Positions 13,424 through 22,046 of a stretch of 37,104 nucleotides of DNA are shown here, one piece after another. Under the pieces are notes generated by a model. The model ran no database searches, had not been told where the DNA came from, and worked only from the letters and a program-made list of their open reading frames with translations. Every line of letters starts with the position of its first letter. Positions within the stretch are counted from its first letter, which is position 1. Source of the stretch: a virus; the IMG/VR virus record IMGVR_UViG_3300037325_000237, positions 1-37,104 of that record, one strand, 5' to 3'. A program made the position numbers and the translations under genes.

Positions 13424-14108
13424 GGGCTCGGCGCTTCGGACCGCATCACGCACCGCGCGGCTGGTCGCGCATCGCACCGGCGCTGCGGCCGAGGTCATCG
13501 GTGATCTGTCGCCTGGCGTGTCGGTCTCTGGTCTGACGGCCGGCCAGTTCTCTGCGATCGATGTGATGGAGCACATGGTAAATTGCCTGGGGCCGGCCGA
13601 CGTGTCGATCTCAGCTTGGACCACCGGCCTCTACGATGTGAAGCGCGCGGCTGAAATGCGCGCCAACGAGCAGCTGCGCGGCCTTCGGTTCATCCTCGAC
13701 CGCGGCACTTTTGAGAAGTCTCCGAAGTTCGCCGGTCCTCTGATCCAGGCGTGTGGCGTAGAGGCGTTCCGGTGCGTGTCAGTTCATGCCAAAATCATAA
13801 TCGTGGAGGGTGCGCGCGGCCGTGCCGTCATGCGCTCGTCGATGAACCTGAATAAGAACCTGCGCACCGAGCAGTTCGACATCGATGTGTCGGACGCGTT
13901 CACTGATTTCTATCAGGGCTGGTTCGATGCGCTCTGGGACGAGGCAGGCCGCTCTACCGATAATGTCGAAATCATTAAGGCTGTCTTCGATCGCTACCTC
14001 GAGGAGGGGCCCATCGCCCCTGCGGTTGCGGAAAGCGCGCCTAATTCTGGAATGGTTGCGGAGGGCGACTTGCTTGCTGGTCTGTCGTTGGGGGAATTTG
14101 AGGGCTGA
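13416..14108 (+). CDS. Phospholipase D-like (HKD) domain protein
   Basis: A 230-aa protein that overlaps the methyltransferase stop by 8 bp (ATGGCTAG). The core HAKIIIVEG near residues 127-135 matches the HxK(x)4(D/E) motif of the PLD superfamily, followed by a SSMNLNKNLRTEQFD segment that supplies the conserved Ser/Asn cluster. Only one such motif is present, so the active enzyme would be a dimer, as in PLD-type nucleases. It is often found between ParB-methyltransferase and terminase genes. A nuclease role in packaging or exclusion is plausible; lipid cleavage is unlikely. It ends one base into the next gene. Confidence 0.72.
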   Translation: MARGSALRTASRTARLVAHRTGAAAEVIGDLSPGVSVSGLTAGQFSAIDVMEHMVNCLGPADVSISAWTTGLYDVKRAAEMRANEQLRGLRFILDRGTFEKSPKFAGPLIQACGVEAFRCVSVHAKIIIVEGARGRAVMRSSMNLNKNLRTEQFDIDVSDAFTDFYQGWFDALWDEAGRSTDNVEIIKAVFDRYLEEGPIAPAVAESAPNSGMVAEGDLLAGLSLGEFEG

Positions 14109-14626
14109 TGGCAGGCGCCGGCAATCCTACCTATCCCGTCGGCACGATCGCAAAGCTGCTTATGCTCACGGATCGCCGGGTGCAGCAGCTGGCGAAAGAG
14201 GGCGTAATCCCGAAGGCGGAGCGCGGCCGGTATGATCTGGTCCCGTCTGTTCAGGGCTATATCCGGTATCTGCAATCGCTCGATGTCGGTCCTGGCGAGG
14301 GCCAAGAAGGCGCGATCAATTACCAAAGTGAAAAGGCGCGGCGCATGCGCGCGGATGCTGATCTTAAGGAGATGGCGGTGCTGCAGCTGCGCGGCTCGCT
14401 GATCAATGCCGAAGAGGCGGCGGCGGTGACGGCGCTGCTGATGTCGGAGCTGAAGACGAAACTTCTCAACAATGCGCCGGTGCGGATCGCGGCCGCAGGC
14501 AAATCCACCAAGACCGAGGCGGCTCTCAAGAAGATAATCAAAGCCGAGCTGTCGGAAATCATGGCCGGCATTGCGAAGACTGACCTTGTCGCCTTGATGG
14601 GGGAGCCTGCGTCCGATGGAGTATAG
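14108..14626 (+). CDS. Terminase small subunit (Nu1-like)
   Basis: A 172-aa protein. Residues 10-50 are a winged helix-turn-helix (VGTIAKLLMLTDRRVQQLAKEGVIPKAERGRYDL) as in lambda Nu1, which binds the packaging site. A long helical dimerisation region follows (residues 70-165), beginning with YQSEKARRMRADADLKEMAVLQLRG. It overlaps the large subunit gene by 11 bp, confirming the pairing. Confidence 0.87.
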   Translation: MAGAGNPTYPVGTIAKLLMLTDRRVQQLAKEGVIPKAERGRYDLVPSVQGYIRYLQSLDVGPGEGQEGAINYQSEKARRMRADADLKEMAVLQLRGSLINAEEAAAVTALLMSELKTKLLNNAPVRIAAAGKSTKTEAALKKIIKAELSEIMAGIAKTDLVALMGEPASDGV

Positions 14627-16511
14627 CCCAGCCGCGCACCGCATGATGGCCTCCGCCCTGGCCGCGCTGCAGCCGCCTCCGGATTTGAAGCCTTCGGTCT
14701 GGGCGGAGCGGTCGGTCTACATTCCGGTCGGCAACGCGATCCCTGGTTTGATCCGTTTCGACAACGCGCCTTATCAGCGCGAGCCGCTCGACATGACGGT
14801 CGATCCTACCTGTCAGCGTATCAGCCTGAAATGGGCCGCCCAGGTGGGCAAGACGCAAGTCGCGCTTTGTGCTCAGTCCTACCGGATTGCGATGGACCCA
14901 ACGTCGCAGCTGATGATGCAGCCGTCGGAAGGCGATCTGCAAACCTGGCTGCAGACGAAGTTTAATCCTCTGGTCGAGGCCAATCCCGAGCTCGAGAGCC
15001 GGATCGCGACTGCGCGGGGTCGTAAGGGCGTCAACAACACGCGCATGAAATCCTACCCAGGCGGGTTCATCATGTTCGCCTGGTCGGGTTCGCCTAAGAC
15101 GCAGCGGGGCAAGTCGGCACCCTTCGTCGTCGCGGATGAAACGGACGGCTACGATCGGACGGCCGAGGGCCATCCTGTCTCGCTGCTCTGGCAGCGGGCC
15201 GCGACCTTCGGGGATATGCGCAAGCTGCTGGAAATCTCGACGCCAACGGTGCGCGGCCTGTCCTGGATCGATGATGCTTACGAGCAGGGCGATCAGCGGC
15301 AGTTTCACGTCGGCTGTCCGCATTGCGGCGAGCCGCAAGTGATCATGTGGTCAAACGTCAAATGGGAAAAGGACGCGGACGGGACGCACCTTCCGATGTC
15401 GGCCTATTACGAGTGTTCGGCGCATGGCTGCGTCTGGTCTGATTCCGATCGGGTCGCGGCCGTCCGCGATGCTGAAAAGCTGGGCCACGGCTGGAAGGCC
15501 CAGAAGCCGTTCCTTGGCCACGCCAGCTATCATCTGTCGGAGCTCTATTCGTGCTTTCGTCGCCTGGGCGACATCGTGCAATCCTTCCTGGAAAAGAAGG
15601 CCAGCGACGATCTGCAAACTTTCGTCAACGTGTCCCTGGCTGAATGCTGGGAGGAAGAGGCGGAGCGGGTCGCGGCCGACGATCTAATGGCGCGGGCAGA
15701 AAGCTGGGGTGATAAAATCCCAGCCGGTGTCGCTTGCCTGACGGCCGGCATCGATATGCAGGAGGATCGCCTTGAGCTAGAGCTGGTCGGCTGGGGGCTG
15801 GGCGAGGAGTCCTGGTCGATCGACTATCAGGTATTTTGGGGCGATCCGATGAAGGACGACGTCTGGGAGCTGGTCTTCGACTTCCTGGCGCAAACCTATG
15901 AGACGGAAAGCGGGGCGACGCTGAAGGTCTCGGCTGCCGGCTTCGATACGGGTGGCTCGGGAGGCTTGACGCAGGCGGCTTACGAGCAGCTGCGCGGAAA
16001 GCATCGCCGTGGGTTCTATGCGCTGAAAGGTGGCAACCTTTGGGGAAAGCCTGTCGTGTCGGCTCCGAGCAAATCGCGCAGCGGCCGTCGATCGCGGCCG
16101 GTTATGCTGTTTTCCGTGGGTGTGAACGACACAAAGCTGACCATCCTGCGCCGCGCCAATATCTCGGTCGTTGGGCCTGGCTACTGCCACTTTCCGGTCG
16201 AGCGGGATCCGGAGTTCTTTCTTCAGCTGACGGCCGAGCAGCTGGTGACGAAAATGCGGCGCGGCTTCCCTGTCCGTGCCTGGCACAAAACGCGGGAGCG
16301 CAACGAGGCGCTTGATTGCCGGGTCTATGCCTACGCTGCTCTTAAAATCACAAACCCGAACCTGCCGCAGCGGCTGTCCCGCCTGGCACCGGCCGCGCCG
16401 GCTGCAGTTGAGCCGACCGAGGAGGAAGCGGGGAACGCGCCAGAGGAACAGAAGCGCTCGGCTCGCAATGCTGCGCGGCAGAGACGCCGGCGACGGACGT
16501 CTGGTCTTTGA
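14616..16511 (+). CDS. Terminase large subunit (GpA family)
   Basis: A 631-aa packaging motor and nuclease of the lambda GpA type. WAAQVGKTQ at 73-81 is the deviant Walker A, VVADETD at 171-177 the Walker B, and a Cys-pair zinc-like segment (CPHC, then C..C) follows near 230-265. The nuclease half starts near residue 365 (TAGIDMQEDRLELELVGWG). The last 50 residues are a low-complexity Ala/Glu/Arg tail, and the DNA there contains the first full copy of the 17-bp dispersed repeat (16430-16446). The length is close to lambda GpA (641). Confidence 0.93.
   Translation: MEYSPAAHRMMASALAALQPPPDLKPSVWAERSVYIPVGNAIPGLIRFDNAPYQREPLDMTVDPTCQRISLKWAAQVGKTQVALCAQSYRIAMDPTSQLMMQPSEGDLQTWLQTKFNPLVEANPELESRIATARGRKGVNNTRMKSYPGGFIMFAWSGSPKTQRGKSAPFVVADETDGYDRTAEGHPVSLLWQRAATFGDMRKLLEISTPTVRGLSWIDDAYEQGDQRQFHVGCPHCGEPQVIMWSNVKWEKDADGTHLPMSAYYECSAHGCVWSDSDRVAAVRDAEKLGHGWKAQKPFLGHASYHLSELYSCFRRLGDIVQSFLEKKASDDLQTFVNVSLAECWEEEAERVAADDLMARAESWGDKIPAGVACLTAGIDMQEDRLELELVGWGLGEESWSIDYQVFWGDPMKDDVWELVFDFLAQTYETESGATLKVSAAGFDTGGSGGLTQAAYEQLRGKHRRGFYALKGGNLWGKPVVSAPSKSRSGRRSRPVMLFSVGVNDTKLTILRRANISVVGPGYCHFPVERDPEFFLQLTAEQLVTKMRRGFPVRAWHKTRERNEALDCRVYAYAALKITNPNLPQRLSRLAPAAPAAVEPTEEEAGNAPEEQKRSARNAARQRRRRRTSGL
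16430..16446 (+). repeat. Dispersed 17-bp repeat, copy 1 (in terminase tail)
   Basis: GGGGAACGCGCCAGAGG, followed by AA. It lies in the Ala/Glu-rich C-terminal tail of the large terminase gene, read as GNAPEE. Confidence 0.9.
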
Positions 16512-17065
16512 TCGCGCGAGGTTTCGATTTGCAGTACTTCCCGTCCTCAATCGCAGCGGGTTTGACCTTCGCTGTCGATCTGGATTTGGACGATCATCCT
16601 GCTCCAGAGTGGGCTGTGATCGTGATCCTGGCTGGTCCTGAAAAGATCGAGCTGACGTCGGTCCCTTATGGCGATCTGCACCGGCTGTCTGTTCCGGCGA
16701 CGCAAACCACCAGCTGGGCGGGCGGTCTCTATGCGGCGTCTGTTCGTGCGGTATCTGGCGCGGATGTCGTCGAGGTGGACGCAGGGCAGGTCAAAATCAC
16801 GGCCGATCTGGCCAGCGTCGATGGCGTGGTTGATCCGCGATCCCATGCCCAGCGGATGTTGGACGCCATTGAGGCGGTTCTCGAAAAGCGGGCCTCCCTC
16901 GATCAGCAGTCCTACACGATCGCCGGCCGGTCCCTGGTCCGGACGCCAATCTTGGAGCTGCAAACGATGCGCGACGCGTATCGCAAAGAGGTGGGCCGGC
17001 TGTCTGCCAATGGAAAGCCGCGCCGGCTGCTGGGCCGCCGCATTAATGTGAGGTTCGGTGGCTGA
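16508..17065 (+). CDS. Head-joining protein candidate at the gpW position
   Basis: A 185-aa frame that begins with TTG overlapping the terminase stop (TTGA). The first half is beta-rich. The second half (RMLDAIEAVLEKRASLDQQSYTIAGRSLVRTPILELQTMRDAYRKEV) is a conserved helical block that I know from phage proteins encoded between large terminase and portal, where lambda has gpW. The N-terminal domain makes it longer than gpW (68 aa). It probably closes the head or joins head and tail. Confidence 0.65.
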   Translation: MIARGFDLQYFPSSIAAGLTFAVDLDLDDHPAPEWAVIVILAGPEKIELTSVPYGDLHRLSVPATQTTSWAGGLYAASVRAVSGADVVEVDAGQVKITADLASVDGVVDPRSHAQRMLDAIEAVLEKRASLDQQSYTIAGRSLVRTPILELQTMRDAYRKEVGRLSANGKPRRLLGRRINVRFGG

Positions 17066-18699
17066 TGTTTGGATTTGGTAAACGGTCAAAGGCCGACGTC
17101 GTCACGCGGGCCGATCCACCAATGCAGGCCGATCCGGTGTCGGCCGTGGTTGGCACAACGAGCGGGCTTCGGATTCGCCGGACGCGGAGCCTCACGCCTG
17201 GCGGGCGCGACCTCGGTCCTGCGGTTTCGTTTATGTCTTCGACGCCGATCTCCACCGATGCGTTGATCGATCGCAATCAGCGGGTGCTGGTCGCGCAGTC
17301 GCGGCAGCAAGCCACGACCAACGATTATATGAAGTCGTTCCTTCGGATCGCGGAGCGCAGCATCGTCGGTGCCAACGGCATTATCCTGCAGGCGCAGTCG
17401 AAGCTGCGCGATGGCAAGATGGACGCGAATGCTAACACGGCGATCGAGCTGTGGTGGGACGAGTGGTGCCGCGCTGAAAACTGCGATGTGACCGGCAAGC
17501 GAAACTTTCGCCGGCTCTGCAAGGCACTCGTCGGATCGGCGGCGAAGGACGGCGAGTTCATCGTCCGCGAAGTGCGCGGCAAGGACGCGGGTCCGATGCT
17601 GTATGCGCTGCAGGTCATCGATCCGCAGCGGTGTCCCGTCGATTACAACGTGGATAGCCTGGGAGGCGGTCGCTTCATCCGGCAGGGCATTGAGTTCAAT
17701 CGCGCCGGCCGGCCTTTGGCCTATTTCTTCTCAACCGATAATCCGTCTTTAAATGGCTATACGCATGGCGGCATGTCGCTCGAGCGTGTGCCGGCGCAGC
17801 AGATCATTCACGGCTTTATCGAGGACTTGCTTGGCCAGCGGCGCGGTCTGCCCTGGGCGGCGACGGCGCTGTGGCGTCTGGGCATGCTGGATGGGTTTGA
17901 AAAGGCGGCGCTCAAAAATGCGCGGTCGTCCGCATCCCTCGGTGGTTTCATCGAATGGGAGGCCGGCGAGGGGCCGGATATCGACGATGATCTTGCTGAC
18001 GAGGAGCTTGTTTTTGAGGCGGAGGAGGGGCTCTATCAAGAGCTGCCGCCTGGCGCGCGGATCAAGAACGTGCCGAGCCTGTATCCTACCGGCGAGTTCA
18101 CGCCTTTCCATAAGGCGATGCTGCGCGGTGCCGGTGCCGGCATGGGCGTGTCCTATGTCTCGTTTGCCAACGATCTTGAGGGCGTGAATTTCTCGTCGAT
18201 CCGGCAAGGCGTCCTGGACGAACGCGACCACTGGATGGACCTGCAGGAGTGGTTGATCGAGGTGCTGGTCGATCGCGTGTATCGCGCGGCGCTCGAGCCG
18301 GCTTTGCTAATGGGCAGGGTCGTTGCCAACGGTGTGCGGCTGCGTCCAGAAAACCTGTCTCGCCACTACGCTGTTCGCTGGCAGCCGCGCCGCTGGCCTT
18401 GGGTCGATCCGACCAAGGATATCGCGGCCGAGGTCACGGCGAAGAATAACCTTTTGACTTCGCCGTCCGAAATCATCCAGCGGCGCGGCGGTGATCCGGA
18501 GACGGTCTGGCGCAGCTACGCGCAGGATATCCAAGGCATGCGGGACGCTCAAATTCCGGATGAGTTCATCATGGCTGCCGTGCTCGGTGTCGCGCCGGCT
18601 TCAAACCCAAAGGCCGGTCAGGCCAAGTCCAGCGCGTCGACGGAAGATGCGCCGGACGATCAATCCGATAAGCAGGAGACCGACGATGTCGAAGATTAA
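17065..18699 (+). CDS. Portal protein, lambda GpB family
   Basis: A 544-aa portal with the lambda-type features: an N-terminal basic segment, RNQRVLVAQSRQQATTNDYMKSFLRIAERSIVGANGI, the core IHGFIEDLLGQRRGLPWAATALWRL near residue 250, and the block AGAGMGVSYVSFANDLEGVNFSSIRQGVLDERD near residue 355. The dodecameric portal sits at the capsid vertex and docks terminase. Its ATG overlaps the previous stop (TGATG) and its end overlaps the capsid gene by 14 bp. Confidence 0.93.
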   Translation: MFGFGKRSKADVVTRADPPMQADPVSAVVGTTSGLRIRRTRSLTPGGRDLGPAVSFMSSTPISTDALIDRNQRVLVAQSRQQATTNDYMKSFLRIAERSIVGANGIILQAQSKLRDGKMDANANTAIELWWDEWCRAENCDVTGKRNFRRLCKALVGSAAKDGEFIVREVRGKDAGPMLYALQVIDPQRCPVDYNVDSLGGGRFIRQGIEFNRAGRPLAYFFSTDNPSLNGYTHGGMSLERVPAQQIIHGFIEDLLGQRRGLPWAATALWRLGMLDGFEKAALKNARSSASLGGFIEWEAGEGPDIDDDLADEELVFEAEEGLYQELPPGARIKNVPSLYPTGEFTPFHKAMLRGAGAGMGVSYVSFANDLEGVNFSSIRQGVLDERDHWMDLQEWLIEVLVDRVYRAALEPALLMGRVVANGVRLRPENLSRHYAVRWQPRRWPWVDPTKDIAAEVTAKNNLLTSPSEIIQRRGGDPETVWRSYAQDIQGMRDAQIPDEFIMAAVLGVAPASNPKAGQAKSSASTEDAPDDQSDKQETDDVED

Positions 18700-20716
18700 T
18701 TTTGCGACCTTGAGCTGCGCTTTGGTCGGGGCCGCGATGGTGCGGTCCCTGACGCCGGAGCAGCTGAATGGAAACCGTGGCGCGGGTGCGCTGCATCGCA
18801 CCGCGCGGGTGCGGAAGTTTGACGAAGAGGCGCGGACCGTCGAGGTCGCGTTTTCCTCCGAAGAGCCGGTGTCGCGCTGGTTCGGTTCGGAAGTCCTAGA
18901 TCATGGTCCTGGCGCTGTTGATATGTCGCGGCTTCTCGATGGCGCGGCCGTCCTGTGGAATCACAACACCGACGTGCAGATTGGCGTCGTGGAATCGGCC
19001 GAGGTCGGCAGCGATCGTCGCGGTCGTGCGGTGCTGCGCTTTGGTCGCGGTGCGCGGTCCGAGGAGATTTTCCGCGACGTGATCGATGGCGTGATCCGCC
19101 ATGTGTCGGTGGGCTATTCAATTCGCGCCATCAAAACCGAAGAGAAGGAAGGCGAGGCCGATGTCGTCACGGTGACGGAGTGGCAGCCTTTCGAGATTTC
19201 TCTGGTCGCGGTGCCGGCCGACAGCTCAGTCGGTGTCGGCCGTTCTGCGGCGGGGAACGCGCCAGAGGCACCGGCAGCACCGTCTGCCGATAGTGAGACC
19301 ATCATTTCTGGGGGCGAGCCTGCTTCCCGCAATCAAGAGGATAGTTCGAAAATGAAAACCAAAGTCATGCGGGACGCCGGTGGTAACCTGGTCCGCGCCA
19401 AAGTTGACGACGCCGGCAAGATCATTGAAGTGATCGAAACTCTCGAGGCGGCGTCCGAGACGCGCGAGCTGGTCCGCGCCGGTACGCAAGCCGAGCACGA
19501 ACGCACCGCGTCGCTGCTGGAGCTGGGCGAGCAGCACGGCGCACCGGCAGATGCCGCGCGCGCTATTCGTGAGAATACCTCTGTCGCTGATTTCACGCGC
19601 CACCTTCTGTCCACTTTGAGCGAGCGTCGCGGCGGCGGCGGCTCCAACGATGCGCTGGACGACGATGCCGGCGTGATCGGGATGTCGGATGCCGACGCGG
19701 GCCGGTTCTCTTTTTTGCGGGCGCTGCGGGCTCTGGCGAATCCGAACGATCGCCGCGCGCAAGAAGACGCCGCATTCGAGCGCGAAGCCTCCGAGGCGGC
19801 AGCGCGTAGCTCCGGCCGCGAAGCGCAAGGCATCATGGTTCCGGCCGACGTCCTGCGCCGCGCTCTGAACACTGGCACCGGGGGCATCGCTCCTGGCGAC
19901 ACTGGCGGCTATGCGATCGCCACTGACCTGCACTCGCAGTCGTTCATCACCATGCTGCGCAATCGTTCGGTCCTGCTGGGCATGGCGACGCCGCTGGCCG
20001 GCCTGACGGGTAACGTCGATATTCCGACGCAGGCCGGTGGTGGCCAGGGCTTCTGGCTTGGCGAGGACGAGGACGCTGGCGAGAGCAACATTGATCTGGG
20101 CAATGTCCAGCTATCGATGAAAACCGTTGGCACTTACTATGAAATGACGCGCTCGTTCCTGAAGCAGAGCTCGATCGACGGCGAGGCGCTGGTGCGACGT
20201 GATATCGCTCAGTCCCTTGGCCTGACGATGGACTATGCCGGCTTTTACGGCACCGGCTCCGCCACCATGCCGCTCGGCCTGGCGAACCTGTCGGGCATCA
20301 ACGCTGTGCCATTTGCGGGTGTTCAGCCAACCTATGCCGAGCTGGTGCAGATGGAGAGCGAGATCGCGTCTGACAACGCTGACGTGGATTCGATGGCTTA
20401 TGTCGGCAACGCGGCCTTCCGTGGCGCTATGAAGACCACCCAGAAGTTCGCCGGCACCAACGGCCAGCCGGTCTGGGAAGAGGGCGGCACCGTGAACGGC
20501 TACCGCGCTGAAATCACCAACCAGACCACTTCGGGCGATACGTTCTTTGGCAACTTTGCGGATATGCTGGTCGGCATGTGGGGGGGCCTCGATCTGACGG
20601 TCGATCCTTATTCGATGTCCAAGAAGGGCCGTCTGCGGATCGTCGCATTCCAGGACGCCGATATTGCCTACCGCCATGTCGAGTCCTTCGCCCTGGGCCG
20701 CAAGCCGGTCGTCTAA
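18686..20716 (+). CDS. Prohead protease fused to HK97-type major capsid protein
   Basis: A 676-aa fusion from the ATG at 18686. Residues about 35-185 are a U35-type prohead protease with probable catalytic His93 (WNHN) and Ser141 (HVSVGYS). Residues 190-230 are a flexible Ala/Pro linker; it contains the second 17-bp repeat, read as GNAPE. Residues 230-390 are a helical scaffold-like delta domain, and residues about 395-676 the HK97-fold capsid (GGYAIATDLHSQSFITMLRNRSVLLG to the end). Self-cleavage would free the shell protein. An internal ATG at 19351 lacks a ribosome site. Confidence 0.93.
   Translation: MSKINFATLSCALVGAAMVRSLTPEQLNGNRGAGALHRTARVRKFDEEARTVEVAFSSEEPVSRWFGSEVLDHGPGAVDMSRLLDGAAVLWNHNTDVQIGVVESAEVGSDRRGRAVLRFGRGARSEEIFRDVIDGVIRHVSVGYSIRAIKTEEKEGEADVVTVTEWQPFEISLVAVPADSSVGVGRSAAGNAPEAPAAPSADSETIISGGEPASRNQEDSSKMKTKVMRDAGGNLVRAKVDDAGKIIEVIETLEAASETRELVRAGTQAEHERTASLLELGEQHGAPADAARAIRENTSVADFTRHLLSTLSERRGGGGSNDALDDDAGVIGMSDADAGRFSFLRALRALANPNDRRAQEDAAFEREASEAAARSSGREAQGIMVPADVLRRALNTGTGGIAPGDTGGYAIATDLHSQSFITMLRNRSVLLGMATPLAGLTGNVDIPTQAGGGQGFWLGEDEDAGESNIDLGNVQLSMKTVGTYYEMTRSFLKQSSIDGEALVRRDIAQSLGLTMDYAGFYGTGSATMPLGLANLSGINAVPFAGVQPTYAELVQMESEIASDNADVDSMAYVGNAAFRGAMKTTQKFAGTNGQPVWEEGGTVNGYRAEITNQTTSGDTFFGNFADMLVGMWGGLDLTVDPYSMSKKGRLRIVAFQDADIAYRHVESFALGRKPVV
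19252..19268 (+). repeat. Dispersed 17-bp repeat, copy 2 (in protease-capsid linker)
   Basis: Identical 17 bases, followed by CA. It lies in the linker between the protease and capsid halves, again read as GNAPE. Confidence 0.9.
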
Positions 20717-20723
20717 ATCATAG

Positions 20724-20745
20724 GCCGATCCGCTCGCGGGTCGGC
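20724..20745 (+). terminator. Hairpin after the capsid gene, possible attenuator
   Basis: GCCGATCC (20724-20731) pairs with GGGTCGGC (20738-20745), including one G-U pair, around the loop GCTCGC. TTTCCCCTTTTCCC follows instead of a clean T-run. It probably ends part of the transcripts or protects the capsid message 3' end, so that capsid RNA is more abundant than the genes behind it. Confidence 0.55.
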
Positions 20746-20777
20746 TTTCCCCTTTTCCCTGTAACGTAGGTGTCAAA

Positions 20778-21164
20778 ATGGCAGAAAAGAAAAAGATCGA
20801 GCTGCGGCTCACCTCGGCTGTCGCGATCGGCGGTAAGATCGTGCTTCCTGGCAGCGGCAAGTCCAAGGCCGACTGCACTGTGTCCGAAACCCTGGCAAAG
20901 AACCTTTTGCACCGCGGCAAAGCCGAGCTGTTTGGCGACCAGGATTTGGCAGGCACCGGCATCGTGGATCCTGCCGACACCGATTCCGGCGCAAAGAACG
21001 GCTTTCCGCCTCCGGCCAAAGACGGCCAGAACCGCTCCGGCAGTCCGCTGGTGCAGCCGCAAGGCGGCGCAGAGCAGGGAGCTAATGCAACGCTTGGTGC
21101 TGGCTCTGGCGCTGCGCCTGCCAAGCCAGCCGCCAAAGGCAAAACTGCCGGCGCGGCGAAGTAA
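20778..21164 (+). CDS. Small head-module protein, unknown function
   Basis: A 128-aa protein. The first 55 residues have a compact fold pattern (IELRLTSAVAIGGKIVLPG, then SETLAKNLLHRGKAEL) that I associate with short phage proteins placed after the capsid gene. The last 70 residues are Gly/Ala/Pro-rich and disordered, ending in a lysine-rich tail. It could be a decoration or head-completion component. AGG ribosome site before the ATG is weak. Confidence 0.6.
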   Translation: MAEKKKIELRLTSAVAIGGKIVLPGSGKSKADCTVSETLAKNLLHRGKAELFGDQDLAGTGIVDPADTDSGAKNGFPPPAKDGQNRSGSPLVQPQGGAEQGANATLGAGSGAAPAKPAAKGKTAGAAK

Positions 21165-21169
21165 CGCTT

Positions 21170-21499
21170 ATGCCTGCCCCTGATTGGGAAAACCTCGACG
21201 CCTTCTTTGGGCAGGACGATTTCGCCGTGCCGGTTACCATCCGGCGCGGCGAGGTCGTCTTGTGGCAGGGCTCGGCCATTTTTGATGATGGCAACGCGCC
21301 AGCCGACTTAGGCGACCTTGAGCACGATCTGTCGTCGCCGCATTTGATCTGCTCGGCCGATGATGTCGCGGACGTCGACGATGGCGACGTCGCTGTTGTT
21401 GCTGGTAAGGTCTGGGATGTGATGGGCGAGCCGGAGCGCGACGGCACCGGCCTGGCGCGCGTGATCCTGGCAAAGCCAAACGTCGCTTTCCGTGCTTAA
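21170..21499 (+). CDS. Head-tail joining protein (gpFII-like)
   Basis: A 109-aa protein with the lambda FII style: WENLDAFFGQDDFAVPVTIRRG at the start, a FDD strand, and a final strand series in which an operator-like GKVWDVMGEPERDGTGLARVIL hairpin appears. FII attaches to the capsid portal side and provides the tail-docking surface. The next gene starts with GTG 8 bp before this stop. Confidence 0.7.
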   Translation: MPAPDWENLDAFFGQDDFAVPVTIRRGEVVLWQGSAIFDDGNAPADLGDLEHDLSSPHLICSADDVADVDDGDVAVVAGKVWDVMGEPERDGTGLARVILAKPNVAFRA

Positions 21500-22046
21500 C
21501 TTCGACATTGATGCCGGCGAGCTGGAGCGGCTCTCCACTCAGTTCGATTCCTCGTACCGCGAGATTGATCTGGCCTATGGTCGCGCGCTACGCCGAACAG
21601 CCGGCAACATTCGGCGGCTGTCGTCAAAGGGCCTGCAGTCCGAGCTGGGCTTGCGAAACGCCACGGCGCTACGTCGCCGCATCAAAGAATTTCGCATGCG
21701 CAAGGGCGGGGGGCAGTCGATCCAGATGTGGTTCGGTGCAAACGATCTGCCGATTTCCGCTTTCAAGGGGCGGCCGCGCGCGGTGCCTGGCGGGGTCGAG
21801 TTCAACGGTACCACTGTGCTGGGCGCTTTCTTCGCAAAGCCGGGTGGTAAAAAACGCGGGGTCTATGTCCGCAAGGGCCCGGATCGGATACCGTTCCTCG
21901 AGGCCATGATGCCGGTGGCCGATCGCATGATGATCTATCTCGAGGACGAGGTGTTTGTGGATATCGAGGGCCTGTTCTTTCGCAACTTCGAGTCCGAAAT
22001 TCGGGCGCGGACTATTCTGGGCGTTGGTGGAAAGTATAGCAAATGA
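21492..22046 (+). CDS. Minor tail protein Z-like / tail completion protein
   Basis: A 184-aa protein with a GTG start overlapping the previous gene. The sequence pattern (ALRRTAGNIRRLSSKGLQSELGLRNATALRRRIKEFRMRKG, then a beta-rich part with WFGANDLPISAFKG and GAFFAKPGGKKRGVYVRKG) is that of the GpZ/minor tail protein Z family. It completes the connection between head and tail. It ends by ATGA overlap with the next gene. Confidence 0.75.
   Translation: MLNFDIDAGELERLSTQFDSSYREIDLAYGRALRRTAGNIRRLSSKGLQSELGLRNATALRRRIKEFRMRKGGGQSIQMWFGANDLPISAFKGRPRAVPGGVEFNGTTVLGAFFAKPGGKKRGVYVRKGPDRIPFLEAMMPVADRMMIYLEDEVFVDIEGLFFRNFESEIRARTILGVGGKYSK

Noticed and set aside
11984-13624. 546-aa open frame on - across the ParB-methyltransferase gene
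   Set aside because: It is an antisense shadow: the + frame has complete ParB and methyltransferase motifs, while this one is rich in Arg, Gln and His without a domain pattern.
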